Shown here piece after piece: positions 52,168-61,189 of a stretch of DNA of 64,000 nt. Origin of the DNA: Candidatus Gastranaerophilales bacterium. Its GTDB lineage: Bacteria > Cyanobacteriota > Vampirovibrionia > Gastranaerophilales > Gastranaerophilaceae. A program made the translations under genes and the position numbers. The notes below the pieces were generated by a model, which saw only the letters and a list, made by a program, of their open reading frames with translations, had not been told where the DNA came from and ran no database searches. The number at the start of each line of letters is the position of its first letter. The stretch's first letter is position 1. The DNA lies in assembly GCA_928722015.1 (NCBI GenBank), contig CAKMWI010000007.1, positions 310,001 through 374,000 of the forward strand, in the 5' to 3' direction.

Positions 52168-53250
52168 ATGAAAGATATGTTAGATAAAATATTACAAATA
52201 GAAAAGAAATATAAAGAGCTGGGTGAAACTTTGTCTGATCCGGCTGTAATTCAGGATTATAATAAGTTCAGGGATCTTTCAAAACAAAGAAAAGCAATGG
52301 AAGAAACTGTTGAATTGTATTATGAATGGAAAAAAACGACGGATGCAATTCAAGATGCAAAAGATATGCTTCATGAAGAAAAGGATGATGAAATGCGTTC
52401 GTTTTTAAAGGCTGAAATAGAAGCTAACGAGGCAAAAATCCCTATTTATGAAGAAAAGATGAAAGTCTTGTTACTTCCTCGTGATCCTATGGACGATAAA
52501 GATATTATGCTAGAAATAAGAGGCGGTGCAGGTGGCGATGAAGCCAATATATTTGCCGGTGATTTAATGCGTATGTATTTGCGTTATGCAGATAAAATGG
52601 GCTGGCAGACTCAAATTTTAAGCAAAACAGATTGTGAAGCCGGTGGAGTTTCTGAAGTAATTATTTCAATTAAAGGAGATAGTATATATTCTCGTTTGAA
52701 GTACGAATCCGGAGTGCATAGAGTGCAACGGGTTCCTGCAACTGAATCTCAAGGTAGAGTTCATACATCAACAGCAACTGTTGCTGTAATGCCACAGGTT
52801 GATGATGTTGAAGTTAATTTGAATATGAATGATGTCGAGATTACTACAGCCAGATCCGGAGGTGCGGGTGGTCAAAATGTAAACAAAGTTGAAACCGCTG
52901 CACGTGTATTTCACAAGCCTACAGGAATTATGATTTTCTGTACGGAAGAGCGTTCTCAGTTGCAAAATAAAGAACGTGCTTTAGAAATTTTAAAAGCAAA
53001 ATTGTATGATATGGAAGTTCAAAAACAAACTAAGGAGATTACAGATTTACGTCGTTCTCAAGTGGGGTCAGGAGATAGGTCTGAACGTATCAGAACTTAT
53101 AATTTCCCACAAGGAAGATTAACAGATCATAGATTAAATCATAATTTGAATGTTTGGACTGTAATAGATGGTGAGTTAGATGAACTTATTGATTTGCTGG
53201 TCGAATATGATCAAAAATTAAAATTAGAAAAATTAGCACAGGAACAATAG
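52168..53250 (+). CDS. prfA: Peptide chain release factor 1
   Basis: 360 aa. GGQ at 234-236 in RSGGAGGQNVNK for peptidyl-tRNA hydrolysis, PAT (190-192) as the PxT codon-recognition motif of RF1, and SGDRSERIRTYNFPQGRLTDHRLN near the C-terminus. Starts like RF1 and not RF2 (no frameshift). Recognises UAA/UAG. First gene of a translation operon with ylxR, infB, rbfA and truB. Confidence 0.96.
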   Translation: MKDMLDKILQIEKKYKELGETLSDPAVIQDYNKFRDLSKQRKAMEETVELYYEWKKTTDAIQDAKDMLHEEKDDEMRSFLKAEIEANEAKIPIYEEKMKVLLLPRDPMDDKDIMLEIRGGAGGDEANIFAGDLMRMYLRYADKMGWQTQILSKTDCEAGGVSEVIISIKGDSIYSRLKYESGVHRVQRVPATESQGRVHTSTATVAVMPQVDDVEVNLNMNDVEITTARSGGAGGQNVNKVETAARVFHKPTGIMIFCTEERSQLQNKERALEILKAKLYDMEVQKQTKEITDLRRSQVGSGDRSERIRTYNFPQGRLTDHRLNHNLNVWTVIDGELDELIDLLVEYDQKLKLEKLAQEQ

Positions 53251-53260
53251 AGGTGGGTAA

Positions 53261-53515
53261 TTGACAGAAAGACGTTGTGTTAGTTGTTGGCAAATAAAAG
53301 ACAGAAATGAAATGATTAAAATTACCTCAAATAACATAAACGGAAATGTTATAATAAACCCTGATTCCTTAACATTTGGCAGATCAGCATATCTTTGTTA
53401 TAATAAAACGTGTATAGAGTCGGCATTCAAAAAAAACAGACTGGCAAAACACTTGAAAACCTCTGTACCAAATGAATTGAAAGGACAGTTACTAGATGAG
53501 TTACGAAACAGTTAG
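53261..53515 (+). CDS. ylxR: YlxR/RnpM family RNA-binding protein
   Basis: 84 aa. Starts TERRCVSCWQIKDRNEMIKI (family R-x-C-x-x-C-R...L-x-R), then GRSAYLCYNKTCIESAFKKNRLAKHLK, the family GRGAYVC...C...A-x-K-x-x-x-L. TTG start with GAGGTGGG just upstream. In the family it binds RNA, and RnpM modulates RNase P. Overlaps infB by 20 nt, its usual neighbour; nusA, normally upstream, is replaced here by prfA. Confidence 0.9.
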   Translation: MTERRCVSCWQIKDRNEMIKITSNNINGNVIINPDSLTFGRSAYLCYNKTCIESAFKKNRLAKHLKTSVPNELKGQLLDELRNS

Positions 53516-56048
53516 AATAAGTGAATTAGCAAAAGAACTTGGGCTTCCGAGTAAGGAAGTTGTAGAAAAGTTCGCCAAAATAGGAGTTACAAATAAAACT
53601 CATTCAAGTACTGTTACACAAGATCAAATAGCAAGATTGAAAGAATTTATTGCTAATGGCGGTGTTAAAAAAGTAAGCAAGCCAAAAGCTTTTGTTGTAA
53701 AGAAAGCTAAGCCAGCTGAAGAACCTGCCAAAACAGAAGAAAAGAAAGAAAAACCTGTAGTTGAAGAAAAAACTTCAACATCTTCTGTTGATATTGTAAA
53801 ACGACCAAAAGTTGAAGTTGTTAAGCCTGTGAGTCGTTTGGAAATAGTCAGACGTGCTCCTAAAAAAACTATAGAACAAGTGGCAGATGGTGAAACTAAT
53901 CAGATACAGAGACATCAACCTTCCAGAGTTGGGCAAGATAGTGATAGAAGAGTGTCTAAAAATGAAGCTGCTCAAGGTGGAGAACGTAAATCGCAGCGTT
54001 CAGACAGACCTGCGAAAATGCCAGCTAAAACTTCTGAAAGTGCTGCTAAAGACTCTGTTGGGAAAAAACCAATACAAAGAAGAATAATTCCACAGGAAAT
54101 TTATGATAATAAAGGCTCATCAAAACGAAAATCCGATAGCAAGAAAAAGGAAAAAGATTATAATTCTAAAAAGGAAGAACAAGAAAGAATTTCTTTAGAA
54201 AAAGCAGCTGCCCAGCATCATAAAAAGAAAGTTCAAAAAGTTGAAGAAGTTGAAGAAATAAAACAAATAGTTGTAAATCAGGCAATGACAATATCTGAGT
54301 TGTCTGAAAAAATTAAAAAAACTCCGGCAGAGATTGTTAAATTTTTAATGCTCAATGGTGTTATGGCAACTGTTAATCAATTGATAGATGTTGATGTTAT
54401 AAAAAAAGTCTGTGCCGAATATGGTTTAGAAGTTCTTGAAGAAGATTTGGACGCTTATATTGAGCAAGAATTGGAAAAAGAAGAAAAAGCAAAAGCTTTG
54501 TCTTCTGTGGATAAAAAATTATTGAAAAAACGGGCTCCGGTTATTAGTATTATGGGGCATGTTGACCACGGTAAGACTACGTTATTAGATAGTATACGTG
54601 CATCAAAACATAAGATTGTTGCATCTGAAGTCGGAGGGATAACGCAGTCTATTGGTGCTTATACAGTATATTTGGGAGACAAAAAAGAAAAGAAAATTGT
54701 ATTTTTAGATACACCTGGGCACGAAGCTTTTACCGAAATGAGAGCTCGTGGTGCAAAAGCTACAGATATTGCAATTTTGGTTGTTGCTGCTGATGATGGT
54801 ATTATGCCACAAACAATTGAGGCGATTAATCATGCAAAGGCTGCAGAAATTCCTATTATTGTTGCTGTGAATAAAATTGATAAGCCGGGAGCAAACCCTG
54901 ATAAAGTTTTGCAGCAATTGACAGAACACGGTCTGGTACCTGAAGAATGGGGTGGTGAAACTATAACGGTGAAAGTTTCAGCATTGCAAGGTACCGGTAT
55001 TGATGAATTATTAGAATATATTTTGTTAGTTGCTGACGTTCAAGATTTGAAAGCAAATCCAAAAGCTGAAGCTTCAGGTGTTGTTATTGAGGCTAATCTT
55101 GATAAGGGAAAAGGGCCAGTTGCAACTCTGTTAGTACAAAATGGAACCCTTCGTGCAGGAAATTGTATTGTAGTTGGCACCGCTTGCGGTAGGGTTAGAG
55201 CATTGCTCTCTGATAGCGGCGAAAGAATTCAAAAGGCTGAGCCATCAACTCCTGTTGAAGTATTAGGTTTGTCAGAAGTTCCTCAGGCTGGAGATTATTT
55301 TGAAGTTGTTAAAAATGAAAAAGAAATGAAATCAATAATTGCAGACAGAAAAGAAAAGGAACGTGATAAACGTCTTGAAGCTATGCTTCCTGCCCATATT
55401 AGAAAAGAGGCTGTTGCCGGTGATGATGCTATCCCTCAATTGAATTTAATTATTAAAGCTAATACTCATGGTTCTGCTGAAGCTGTTGCTCAAGCTATTG
55501 CGGGTGTAGAATCAAAAGAAATCACAACAAAAATTATCCATGTTGGAGTTGGAGATATTTCTGAAGCTGATGTTATGTTAGCATCTGCTTCTAATGCTTT
55601 AATTTTAGGATTTTCAGTGAAAGAGGATGGTAACGCTTTATCTTCTGCAGAACGTGAAGGTGTAACAATTAAAAAATATGATATTATCTATCAGTTACTT
55701 GAAGATATCGAAAAAACATTATTATCTCTTCTTGAACCGGAGGTTAAAGAGGTTGAGCTCGGTAAAGCTGAAGTTAGACAGGTCTTTACAATTGGAAAAA
55801 CTAATAAAATTGCAGGATGTTATGTTCTTGAAGGTAAAATTGTACGTTCAAAAGATGCAGTATTATTCAGAAACGGAGAAGAAATTTTCCGTGGTGCGAT
55901 TGATCAATTGAAGAGATTTAAAGACGATGTCAAAGAAGTTGCACAAGGTTTTGAGTGTGGAATTTCATTTAGCAAGTTTAATGATATACAAGTAGGTGAT
56001 ATTATTGAGGTGTCTACAACGGAAGAAGTTGAAAGAAAAAGCCTGTAA
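53496..56048 (+). CDS. infB: Translation initiation factor IF-2
   Basis: 850 aa. N-terminal IF2_N-like domain (1-55), Lys/Glu-rich low-complexity linker (about 60-255), a second IF2_N-like segment (about 265-325), G domain with GHVDHGKTTL (about 353-362), DTPGHEAF (about 402-409) and NKID (about 456-459), then domains II-IV. Delivers fMet-tRNA to the 30S subunit. In a genome with many predicted leaderless mRNAs, IF-2 is especially relevant because leaderless initiation depends on it (established for E. coli). Confidence 0.97.
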   Translation: MSYETVRISELAKELGLPSKEVVEKFAKIGVTNKTHSSTVTQDQIARLKEFIANGGVKKVSKPKAFVVKKAKPAEEPAKTEEKKEKPVVEEKTSTSSVDIVKRPKVEVVKPVSRLEIVRRAPKKTIEQVADGETNQIQRHQPSRVGQDSDRRVSKNEAAQGGERKSQRSDRPAKMPAKTSESAAKDSVGKKPIQRRIIPQEIYDNKGSSKRKSDSKKKEKDYNSKKEEQERISLEKAAAQHHKKKVQKVEEVEEIKQIVVNQAMTISELSEKIKKTPAEIVKFLMLNGVMATVNQLIDVDVIKKVCAEYGLEVLEEDLDAYIEQELEKEEKAKALSSVDKKLLKKRAPVISIMGHVDHGKTTLLDSIRASKHKIVASEVGGITQSIGAYTVYLGDKKEKKIVFLDTPGHEAFTEMRARGAKATDIAILVVAADDGIMPQTIEAINHAKAAEIPIIVAVNKIDKPGANPDKVLQQLTEHGLVPEEWGGETITVKVSALQGTGIDELLEYILLVADVQDLKANPKAEASGVVIEANLDKGKGPVATLLVQNGTLRAGNCIVVGTACGRVRALLSDSGERIQKAEPSTPVEVLGLSEVPQAGDYFEVVKNEKEMKSIIADRKEKERDKRLEAMLPAHIRKEAVAGDDAIPQLNLIIKANTHGSAEAVAQAIAGVESKEITTKIIHVGVGDISEADVMLASASNALILGFSVKEDGNALSSAEREGVTIKKYDIIYQLLEDIEKTLLSLLEPEVKEVELGKAEVRQVFTIGKTNKIAGCYVLEGKIVRSKDAVLFRNGEEIFRGAIDQLKRFKDDVKEVAQGFECGISFSKFNDIQVGDIIEVSTTEEVERKSL

Positions 56049-56215
56049 TAAACTTGTAAAAATATTCAATAACAATCATGTTTAATAATTTATTTATTTG
56101 TAGTTTATAAATAATTTTTATTATTTATTTTCTACTGTTTGACTTATTGAAATCTTTCATTTTTGTGTAATAATCTGGTAGTATAGCGTCGATATACATA
56201 CTTTGGTGAAGATAT

Positions 56216-56458
56216 ATGATTCCAAAAATTCAATTAGATTATTATAATAAAAATGTACAGTTTGGTACTTGCAAACCTAATCGTAAAATTTCAGTTATCT
56301 GCGATAATGGTAAAGAAATTGTTGTTGATAAACTTATAAGAAAAGAAAATAATAAAACCTCTGTGTTAGAAAATGTGAAACATATATTTTTTGAATTGTT
56401 TCCAAAGTTTGACCCAGAGTATAAAAGTTTGTTTGGACATTTAGATAAAAGGGTATAA
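56216..56458 (+). CDS. Small hypothetical protein in the infB-rbfA gap
   Basis: 80 aa. MIPKIQLDYYNKNVQFGTCKPNR..., N-x-Q-F-G near the N-terminus like other short unassigned proteins here, then VICDNGKEIVVDKLI and a helical tail. GGTGAAG ribosome site 7 nt before ATG. It follows a 167-bp gap after infB with no other feature, and is 5 nt before rbfA. No family recognised. Confidence 0.55.
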   Translation: MIPKIQLDYYNKNVQFGTCKPNRKISVICDNGKEIVVDKLIRKENNKTSVLENVKHIFFELFPKFDPEYKSLFGHLDKRV

Positions 56459-56463
56459 TAAAT

Positions 56464-56808
56464 ATGACATTAAGAAATGAACGTGTTAGAAAAGAATTAA
56501 TGAGGGATATTTCTGAAATTTTGAGAAAAGAAATTCGCGGCTTAGAGGGTGTTGTATCCATTGTAGATGTCGAAGTATCTCATGACAATTCTTATGCAAA
56601 AATCATATATAGTGTTTTGGGTTCTGAGGAACAGATTGAGAAAACGAAATCTGTTATAGAAAAAAGTACACCAAACATCCGTTATCATGTTGGTAAAATG
56701 CTTAGATTACGTCTTACTCCAGAGTTAAAATTTGTTTATTCCAACGGTTTGGAGGAAGGTGCAAGAGTTACTGATTTAATAAATAAAATTTCTAGAGGTG
56801 AAATTTAA
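56464..56808 (+). CDS. rbfA: Ribosome-binding factor A
   Basis: 114 aa. RNERVRKELMRDISEILRKEIR at the start, VSIVDVEVSHDNSYAKIIYSVLG in the middle, HVGKMLRLRLTPELKFVYSNGLEEGARV at the end: complete KH-type RbfA. Helps mature the 5' end of 16S rRNA. Its neighbours infB and truB are the common gene order. Confidence 0.95.
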   Translation: MTLRNERVRKELMRDISEILRKEIRGLEGVVSIVDVEVSHDNSYAKIIYSVLGSEEQIEKTKSVIEKSTPNIRYHVGKMLRLRLTPELKFVYSNGLEEGARVTDLINKISRGEI

Positions 56809-56850
56809 GAATACTCTTAGATAAGAAATTAATGCTGAATGGAGTATGAG

Positions 56851-57732
56851 TTGACAAATACCATAGAGATTTTCGGTTTTTTAAATATCTATAAACCTAA
56901 AGGAATGACATCGCATGATGTTATTTCAAGGTTACGAAAAATTACAAAAATAAAGCAAATTGGGCATACCGGAACATTAGATCCTTTTGCTGAGGGTGTG
57001 CTGCCTGTTTGCATAGGAAAATCTACTAGATTGATAGAGTATTTAGAAGAAGATAAAGAATATCTTGCTACTATTCAATTTGGTCAGGAGACAGATACTT
57101 ATGATTTGGAAGGTACTATATTAAAAACTTATGATAAAAAAATATCCAAAAAAGACTTGAAAAATAGTTTACGCTCATTTGAAGGAGAAATCGAACAAGT
57201 GCCTCCAATATATTCTGCAATAAAAGTTGATGGAAAAAAGTTGTACGAATATGCAAGGAAAGGTTTAGAAGTAGAAATAAAACCAAGAAGAGTTTTTATT
57301 TCTCGCATAGAGCTTATTGATTTTGATGAAAATGCTCAGAATGCAAAAGTCCTGATAGCCTGTTCAAAAGGCACATATATTCGTTCAATTGCCTATGATT
57401 TAGGACGTACACTAGAATGCGGGGCTTATTTAACAGGCTTAGTGAGAACACAATCCGGTCAATTTAATTTAAAAAATTCTGTAGCATTGGATGAATTGCA
57501 TGATGTTTCAGATATTATATCTAATATAATTAATCCGTTAGATGTTATGACTTTGCCTAAGTATATTATGAATGAGCAGGAAAAAGAGCGAGTAATTCAT
57601 GGCATGAGTTTGACAAATAAGAGTAATATAAATTCGGATATTGTATTTTTAGTTTATAGTGGTAAAATATATGCTATAGGTATGGTAGATACAAACAGAA
57701 TATTGGTCAAAAAAGTATTTGAGGTATTATGA
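56851..57732 (+). CDS. truB: tRNA pseudouridine(55) synthase
   Basis: About 293 aa. FLNIYKPKGMTSHDVI, catalytic Asp in GHTGTLDPFAEGVLPVCIGKSTRL (about 39-62), PPIYSAIKVDGKKLYEYAR and KGTYIRSIAYDLG. Makes Psi55 in the T-loop. Start: TTG 56851 has GGAG 6 nt upstream; ATG 56839, four codons earlier, is the alternative. Overlaps the next gene by 4 nt. Confidence 0.93.
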   Translation: MTNTIEIFGFLNIYKPKGMTSHDVISRLRKITKIKQIGHTGTLDPFAEGVLPVCIGKSTRLIEYLEEDKEYLATIQFGQETDTYDLEGTILKTYDKKISKKDLKNSLRSFEGEIEQVPPIYSAIKVDGKKLYEYARKGLEVEIKPRRVFISRIELIDFDENAQNAKVLIACSKGTYIRSIAYDLGRTLECGAYLTGLVRTQSGQFNLKNSVALDELHDVSDIISNIINPLDVMTLPKYIMNEQEKERVIHGMSLTNKSNINSDIVFLVYSGKIYAIGMVDTNRILVKKVFEVL

Positions 57733-58577
57733 AAAAGATTATTTTATTATTAGGAATGTTATTATTAGCTAATACTGCGTCATTAGCTGCATGTGATTAT
57801 GAGTGTGTTGCACCATATAATATGAATACAAAATTTAGAACATTTTTGAGTTCTGTTTCAGGTTTGAATTTTACATCTGAAAAGGCTGCACAAAAAATAT
57901 TAAAAAGAGAAATTTCTAAAGTTGCACCAAGTGATACTTTAAAAGTTAAACTAGATTCATACAGTTCAAAAGATTTGAAAAATGGAATATTCAAATCTCT
58001 GAGCTTAAAGGCTGAAAATATGAATATCAATGATATTTATTTATCTTACCTTGAAATGAATACTTTATGTGATTTTAATTACATTAAACAGTCCGGTAAT
58101 GATGTTGTATTTATGGAAGATTTTCCAATGTCATTTAATATTCAAATGACAGCAGATGATATTAATAAAACAATGGAATCAGAAAGATATCAAAAAATCA
58201 TTAATGATTTAAATCGTTTAGGCAATTCTTATGGTGGTGGAATAAAAATATCATCTACTAAAGTTGCTATAAGTGCTAACAAATTCTATTATGTTATTGG
58301 TCTGTCAATACCATTTATTAGATTAGAGCAGAAGTTAATTATTAATTCAGATTTGCGAGTAAGAAAAGGTAAAATTGATTTTGTTAATACTAAACTGGTA
58401 TCTGATTCATTTAGTCTTGATTTGAAAAAAGTCGATTTTATTTTGAATTATTTAAATCCTCTAGATTTTTCTGTAAATATTCTTGATAATAAAGATGCTA
58501 AAGTTTCTGTGGATTCTGTCGATATTAAAAATAACGTGATATGGGCAGAAGGTGTTGCAATAATACCTAAAGACTAA
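57729..58577 (+). CDS. DUF2993/LmeA-like secreted lipid-binding protein
   Basis: 282 aa. Signal peptide (KKIILLLGMLLLANTASLAA). The DUF2993 pattern is visible: VKLDSYSSKDLKNGIFKSLSLKAENMNI (about 72-100), a central MTADDIN, and IRLEQKLIINSDLRVRKGKIDFVNTKL. Family members sit in the periplasm and bind phospholipid. ATGA overlap with truB. Possible functional link with the Mla-type transporter at 16.4-18 kb, by inference. Confidence 0.75.
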   Translation: MKKIILLLGMLLLANTASLAACDYECVAPYNMNTKFRTFLSSVSGLNFTSEKAAQKILKREISKVAPSDTLKVKLDSYSSKDLKNGIFKSLSLKAENMNINDIYLSYLEMNTLCDFNYIKQSGNDVVFMEDFPMSFNIQMTADDINKTMESERYQKIINDLNRLGNSYGGGIKISSTKVAISANKFYYVIGLSIPFIRLEQKLIINSDLRVRKGKIDFVNTKLVSDSFSLDLKKVDFILNYLNPLDFSVNILDNKDAKVSVDSVDIKNNVIWAEGVAIIPKD

Positions 58578-58594
58578 TAAAAGGGTACATTTAT

Positions 58595-59194
58595 ATGAAT
58601 AAAAATCAAAAATTTCTTTTAATATTTATCGGTTTTTGTATGTTTTTGGTTGTAGGGTTAATTGCCTTCAATGTATTGATGCCTAAACCTGAAATTAAAG
58701 CTGAAGATATACAGGTCTCAGAACGTTCGGTAGAAGAAGAAGTTGCAGAACAACCCGAGGTAAAAGCAAAAGAATATGTTAATATTTATTTTATCGGGAA
58801 GAATGAACACAATGAAGAGGTGTATAAAGCTGTAAAGCGTGTTTACAATAAGGATGTAGATGGTTCTAAGATAAAGTTTGCCATTTCTTCGTTGATTCTT
58901 GGTCCCAGACCTGAAGAAAAACAAAGAGGTGTCTATACTGAAATTCCATCCTCCTCTGAAATTATAAATATTACAGAGCAATCAGATAAGGTTGTAGTAA
59001 ACCTCAATTCAGCATTTGTTAACGGTGGTGGAACTGATAGTTTGTATAAAAGACTTTACCAGTTAATTAAAACAGCTAAACTGAATTCAACATTACCTGT
59101 ATATTTATATATAGATGGACAAAAGGCTGATGTTGTAGGCGGTGAAGGCATTATGTTGTCTCAACCATTGAGTAATTCATCTTTGGACAATTAG
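58595..59194 (+). CDS. GerMN-domain membrane-anchored protein
   Basis: 199 aa. One N-terminal membrane helix (about 7-29), acidic linker (35-60), and a GerMN domain (about 62-180): VNIYFIGKN, AISSLILGPRPEEKQRGVYTEIPSS, VVVNLNSAFVNGGG. GerMN domains occur in spore germination proteins and in envelope proteins of non-spore-formers, as presumably here. AAAGGGTA ribosome site. Confidence 0.8.
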   Translation: MNKNQKFLLIFIGFCMFLVVGLIAFNVLMPKPEIKAEDIQVSERSVEEEVAEQPEVKAKEYVNIYFIGKNEHNEEVYKAVKRVYNKDVDGSKIKFAISSLILGPRPEEKQRGVYTEIPSSSEIINITEQSDKVVVNLNSAFVNGGGTDSLYKRLYQLIKTAKLNSTLPVYLYIDGQKADVVGGEGIMLSQPLSNSSLDN

Positions 59195-59204
59195 GCATAA
59201 CTAT

Positions 59205-59477
59205 ATGGAAGAACATAAAGATTTGGATTATTATTTAAATTTGAATTGGACATTAATAGAAGGACGAGATTTAGATTTTGACGGAAATCCTTATTTTTAT
59301 ATAGAAATTAAAGAAATCCCAAGTTTTACATTTTGTGCTAAAACATTGGCAAGAGCCAGAGAAAATTATAAACGCCAATTAAAACTATCATTGATGGTAA
59401 TGTTAGAGCGTGGTGAGCATATTACTGAACCTGGAGAAGAACCGGAAGAACCCGATTGGGAGACTCTTTGTCCATAA
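59205..59477 (+). CDS. Solitary HicB-like protein
   Basis: 90 aa. DLDYYLNLNWTLIEGRDLDFDGNPYFYIEIKEIPSFTFCAKTLARARENYKRQLKLSLMVMLERGEHITEP resembles the partial RNase-H fold of HicB antitoxins (Y-x-x-x-I-x-E-x-P, T-x-x-x-A-x-x-x, L-x-x-G-x-x-I-P-x-P). No HicA toxin gene on either side and no C-terminal DNA-binding domain, so a stand-alone role is likely. Confidence 0.6.
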   Translation: MEEHKDLDYYLNLNWTLIEGRDLDFDGNPYFYIEIKEIPSFTFCAKTLARARENYKRQLKLSLMVMLERGEHITEPGEEPEEPDWETLCP

Positions 59478-59495
59478 TAATTTAGTAAAAATTAA

Positions 59496-60023
59496 TTAAA
59501 TTTTGTTTGCATTTTCCAGAGATTGAATAATTGAATCTACCTGTTTAACTAAATTATCGTAATCACTGTTATTATCTATTATAAAATCCCAGTCAACTAT
59601 ATTATCCAAACCGGTTTCGGTTATATCATCTTCACCTATAAGATTTCCACGATGCATTCTTGTTTGGCGAGAAGCTTCTACTCTAATGGCTATGGCTCCT
59701 GCTTGTCTAAAAATTTCGTATTCGTGTTGAACGCGAACGTCTGTAACTATAATATTTCCTTCTTGTTCCAGAATTTTTTTTAGCCAATAATCAGGATCTT
59801 GCGCCCTTCCCCAATTTCCCAATTTTATTAAATCAGCTCTGTATAAAGCTTTGTTTTTTTCAATTTCTTCGTAAGTAATTCCTTTATCTTTTCCGTAAGT
59901 ATATTTTATAATGTCTCCCATTGCACAGCGTTTATAATTTTTTAATTTATCAAGTATTATTTTTGCTGCTGTATCTTTTCCTGAATACTGTTTTCCTGAA
60001 AAAATTATGATTTTATTAGCCAT
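59496..60023 (-). CDS. P-loop nucleotide or phosphomevalonate kinase-like protein
   Basis: 175 aa. Walker A FSGKQYSGKDTAAK (about 8-21), then YRADLIKLGNWGRAQDPDYWLKKI (about 61-84), VTDVRVQHEYEIFRQAGAIAIRVEA (about 95-119) and a C-terminal WDFIIDN as in dNMP and dephospho-CoA kinases (D-x-x-I-x-N). The R-D-P-x-x-W pattern recalls phage dNMP kinases and animal-type phosphomevalonate kinases. Substrate uncertain. AAAGGAGA ribosome site. Confidence 0.7.
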   Translation of the reverse strand: MANKIIIFSGKQYSGKDTAAKIILDKLKNYKRCAMGDIIKYTYGKDKGITYEEIEKNKALYRADLIKLGNWGRAQDPDYWLKKILEQEGNIIVTDVRVQHEYEIFRQAGAIAIRVEASRQTRMHRGNLIGEDDITETGLDNIVDWDFIIDNNSDYDNLVKQVDSIIQSLENANKI

Positions 60024-60214
60024 TATGTCTCCTTTTTTTTATCATAGCATATAAATTTTGTATGTGGAATTTTTAGTTGAAGTGATAGAAAATTTTTATT
60101 AAAATTTAAGGTTTGTGAATAATTTTTAATATTTAATCTAAAATAATTGAAATCATACTATGTTGGTAATAGTATAAGATAACGAGTGTAGATAGTACAA
60201 TATTGGATTATGTT

Positions 60215-61090
60215 ATGGCATTAAATTTTCAAGAACTTGTTTTTAACTTACAGAAATTTTGGTCAGATTATGGTTGTATAATACAGCAGCCTTATGATAT
60301 AGAAAAAGGTGCTTCAACAATGAACCCTGCAACTTTTTTGCGCTCATTGGGTCCTGAACCTTGGAATACTGCAATGATAGAACCTTGTAGAAGACCTACT
60401 GATGCAAGATATGGAGAAAATCCTAATAGGCTTGGTCATTATTTTCAGTTTCAGGTTATATTAAAACCCTCTCCTGATAATGCTCAGGAATTATATTTAA
60501 AAAGTTTGGAAGCAATGGGTATTGATTTAAAAGAGCATGATGTAAGATTTGTTGAAGATAATTGGGAATCTCCAACTCTAGGTGCTGCAGGTGTGGGTTG
60601 GGAAGTATGGCTTGATGGTATGGAAGTTACCCAGTTTACATATTTCCAACAAGTTGGAGGCGTTGAAGTTAAACCTGTAGCTTTAGAATTAACTTACGGA
60701 TTAGAACGAATAGCGATGTATCTTCAAAATAAAGAATCAGTTTATGATATTATGTGGAATGATACCCTAAAATATGGTGATATTTACCTCCAAAATGAAA
60801 TTGAACAATCAAAATATAATTTTGAAGTATCGGATACAAAAGCTTTATTTGCAATGTTTGATTTGTATCAAAAAGAAGTTGATAATTGCCTTGAAGCTAA
60901 ACTTGTATTACCGGCCTATGATTATGTTTTAAAGTGTTCGCATACTTTTAATTTACTGGATGCACATGGTGTTATCAGTAAAGATGAAAGAAATAATTTT
61001 ATAGGTAGAGTTAGAACGATGGCTTCTGCTGTAGCAAGATTGTATGTTGAACAAAGAGAAGCTATGGGGTTCCCTCTATGCAAGGTGTAA
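60215..61090 (+). CDS. glyQ: Glycyl-tRNA synthetase alpha subunit
   Basis: 291 aa. FQELVFNLQKFWSDYGCIIQQPYDIEKGA, the catalytic GPEPWNTAMIEPCRRPTDARYGENPNRL and TYGLERIAMYLQ are invariant family stretches. Catalytic half of the alpha2beta2 enzyme. The ATG 60215 has no good ribosome site; TTG 60203 is an alternative. The beta subunit gene glyS is not next to it, unlike in most genomes. The 191-bp gap upstream holds a TATAAG box near 60174 and nothing else clear. Confidence 0.95.
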   Translation: MALNFQELVFNLQKFWSDYGCIIQQPYDIEKGASTMNPATFLRSLGPEPWNTAMIEPCRRPTDARYGENPNRLGHYFQFQVILKPSPDNAQELYLKSLEAMGIDLKEHDVRFVEDNWESPTLGAAGVGWEVWLDGMEVTQFTYFQQVGGVEVKPVALELTYGLERIAMYLQNKESVYDIMWNDTLKYGDIYLQNEIEQSKYNFEVSDTKALFAMFDLYQKEVDNCLEAKLVLPAYDYVLKCSHTFNLLDAHGVISKDERNNFIGRVRTMASAVARLYVEQREAMGFPLCKV

Positions 61091-61189
61091 ATTATATTAG
61101 TTCGATTTTGTAGAATGATATATTAACAAGAAATGTATCTGGAAGAAATTTATCTGACAGAGTGCAAAAATAAACAATAAGGAATATTA

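Noticed and set aside
58595..59194. GerMN domain as evidence for a spore-former
   Set aside because: GerMN also occurs in non-spore-formers, and the Mla-type genes and type IV pilus genes indicate a diderm without sporulation genes here.
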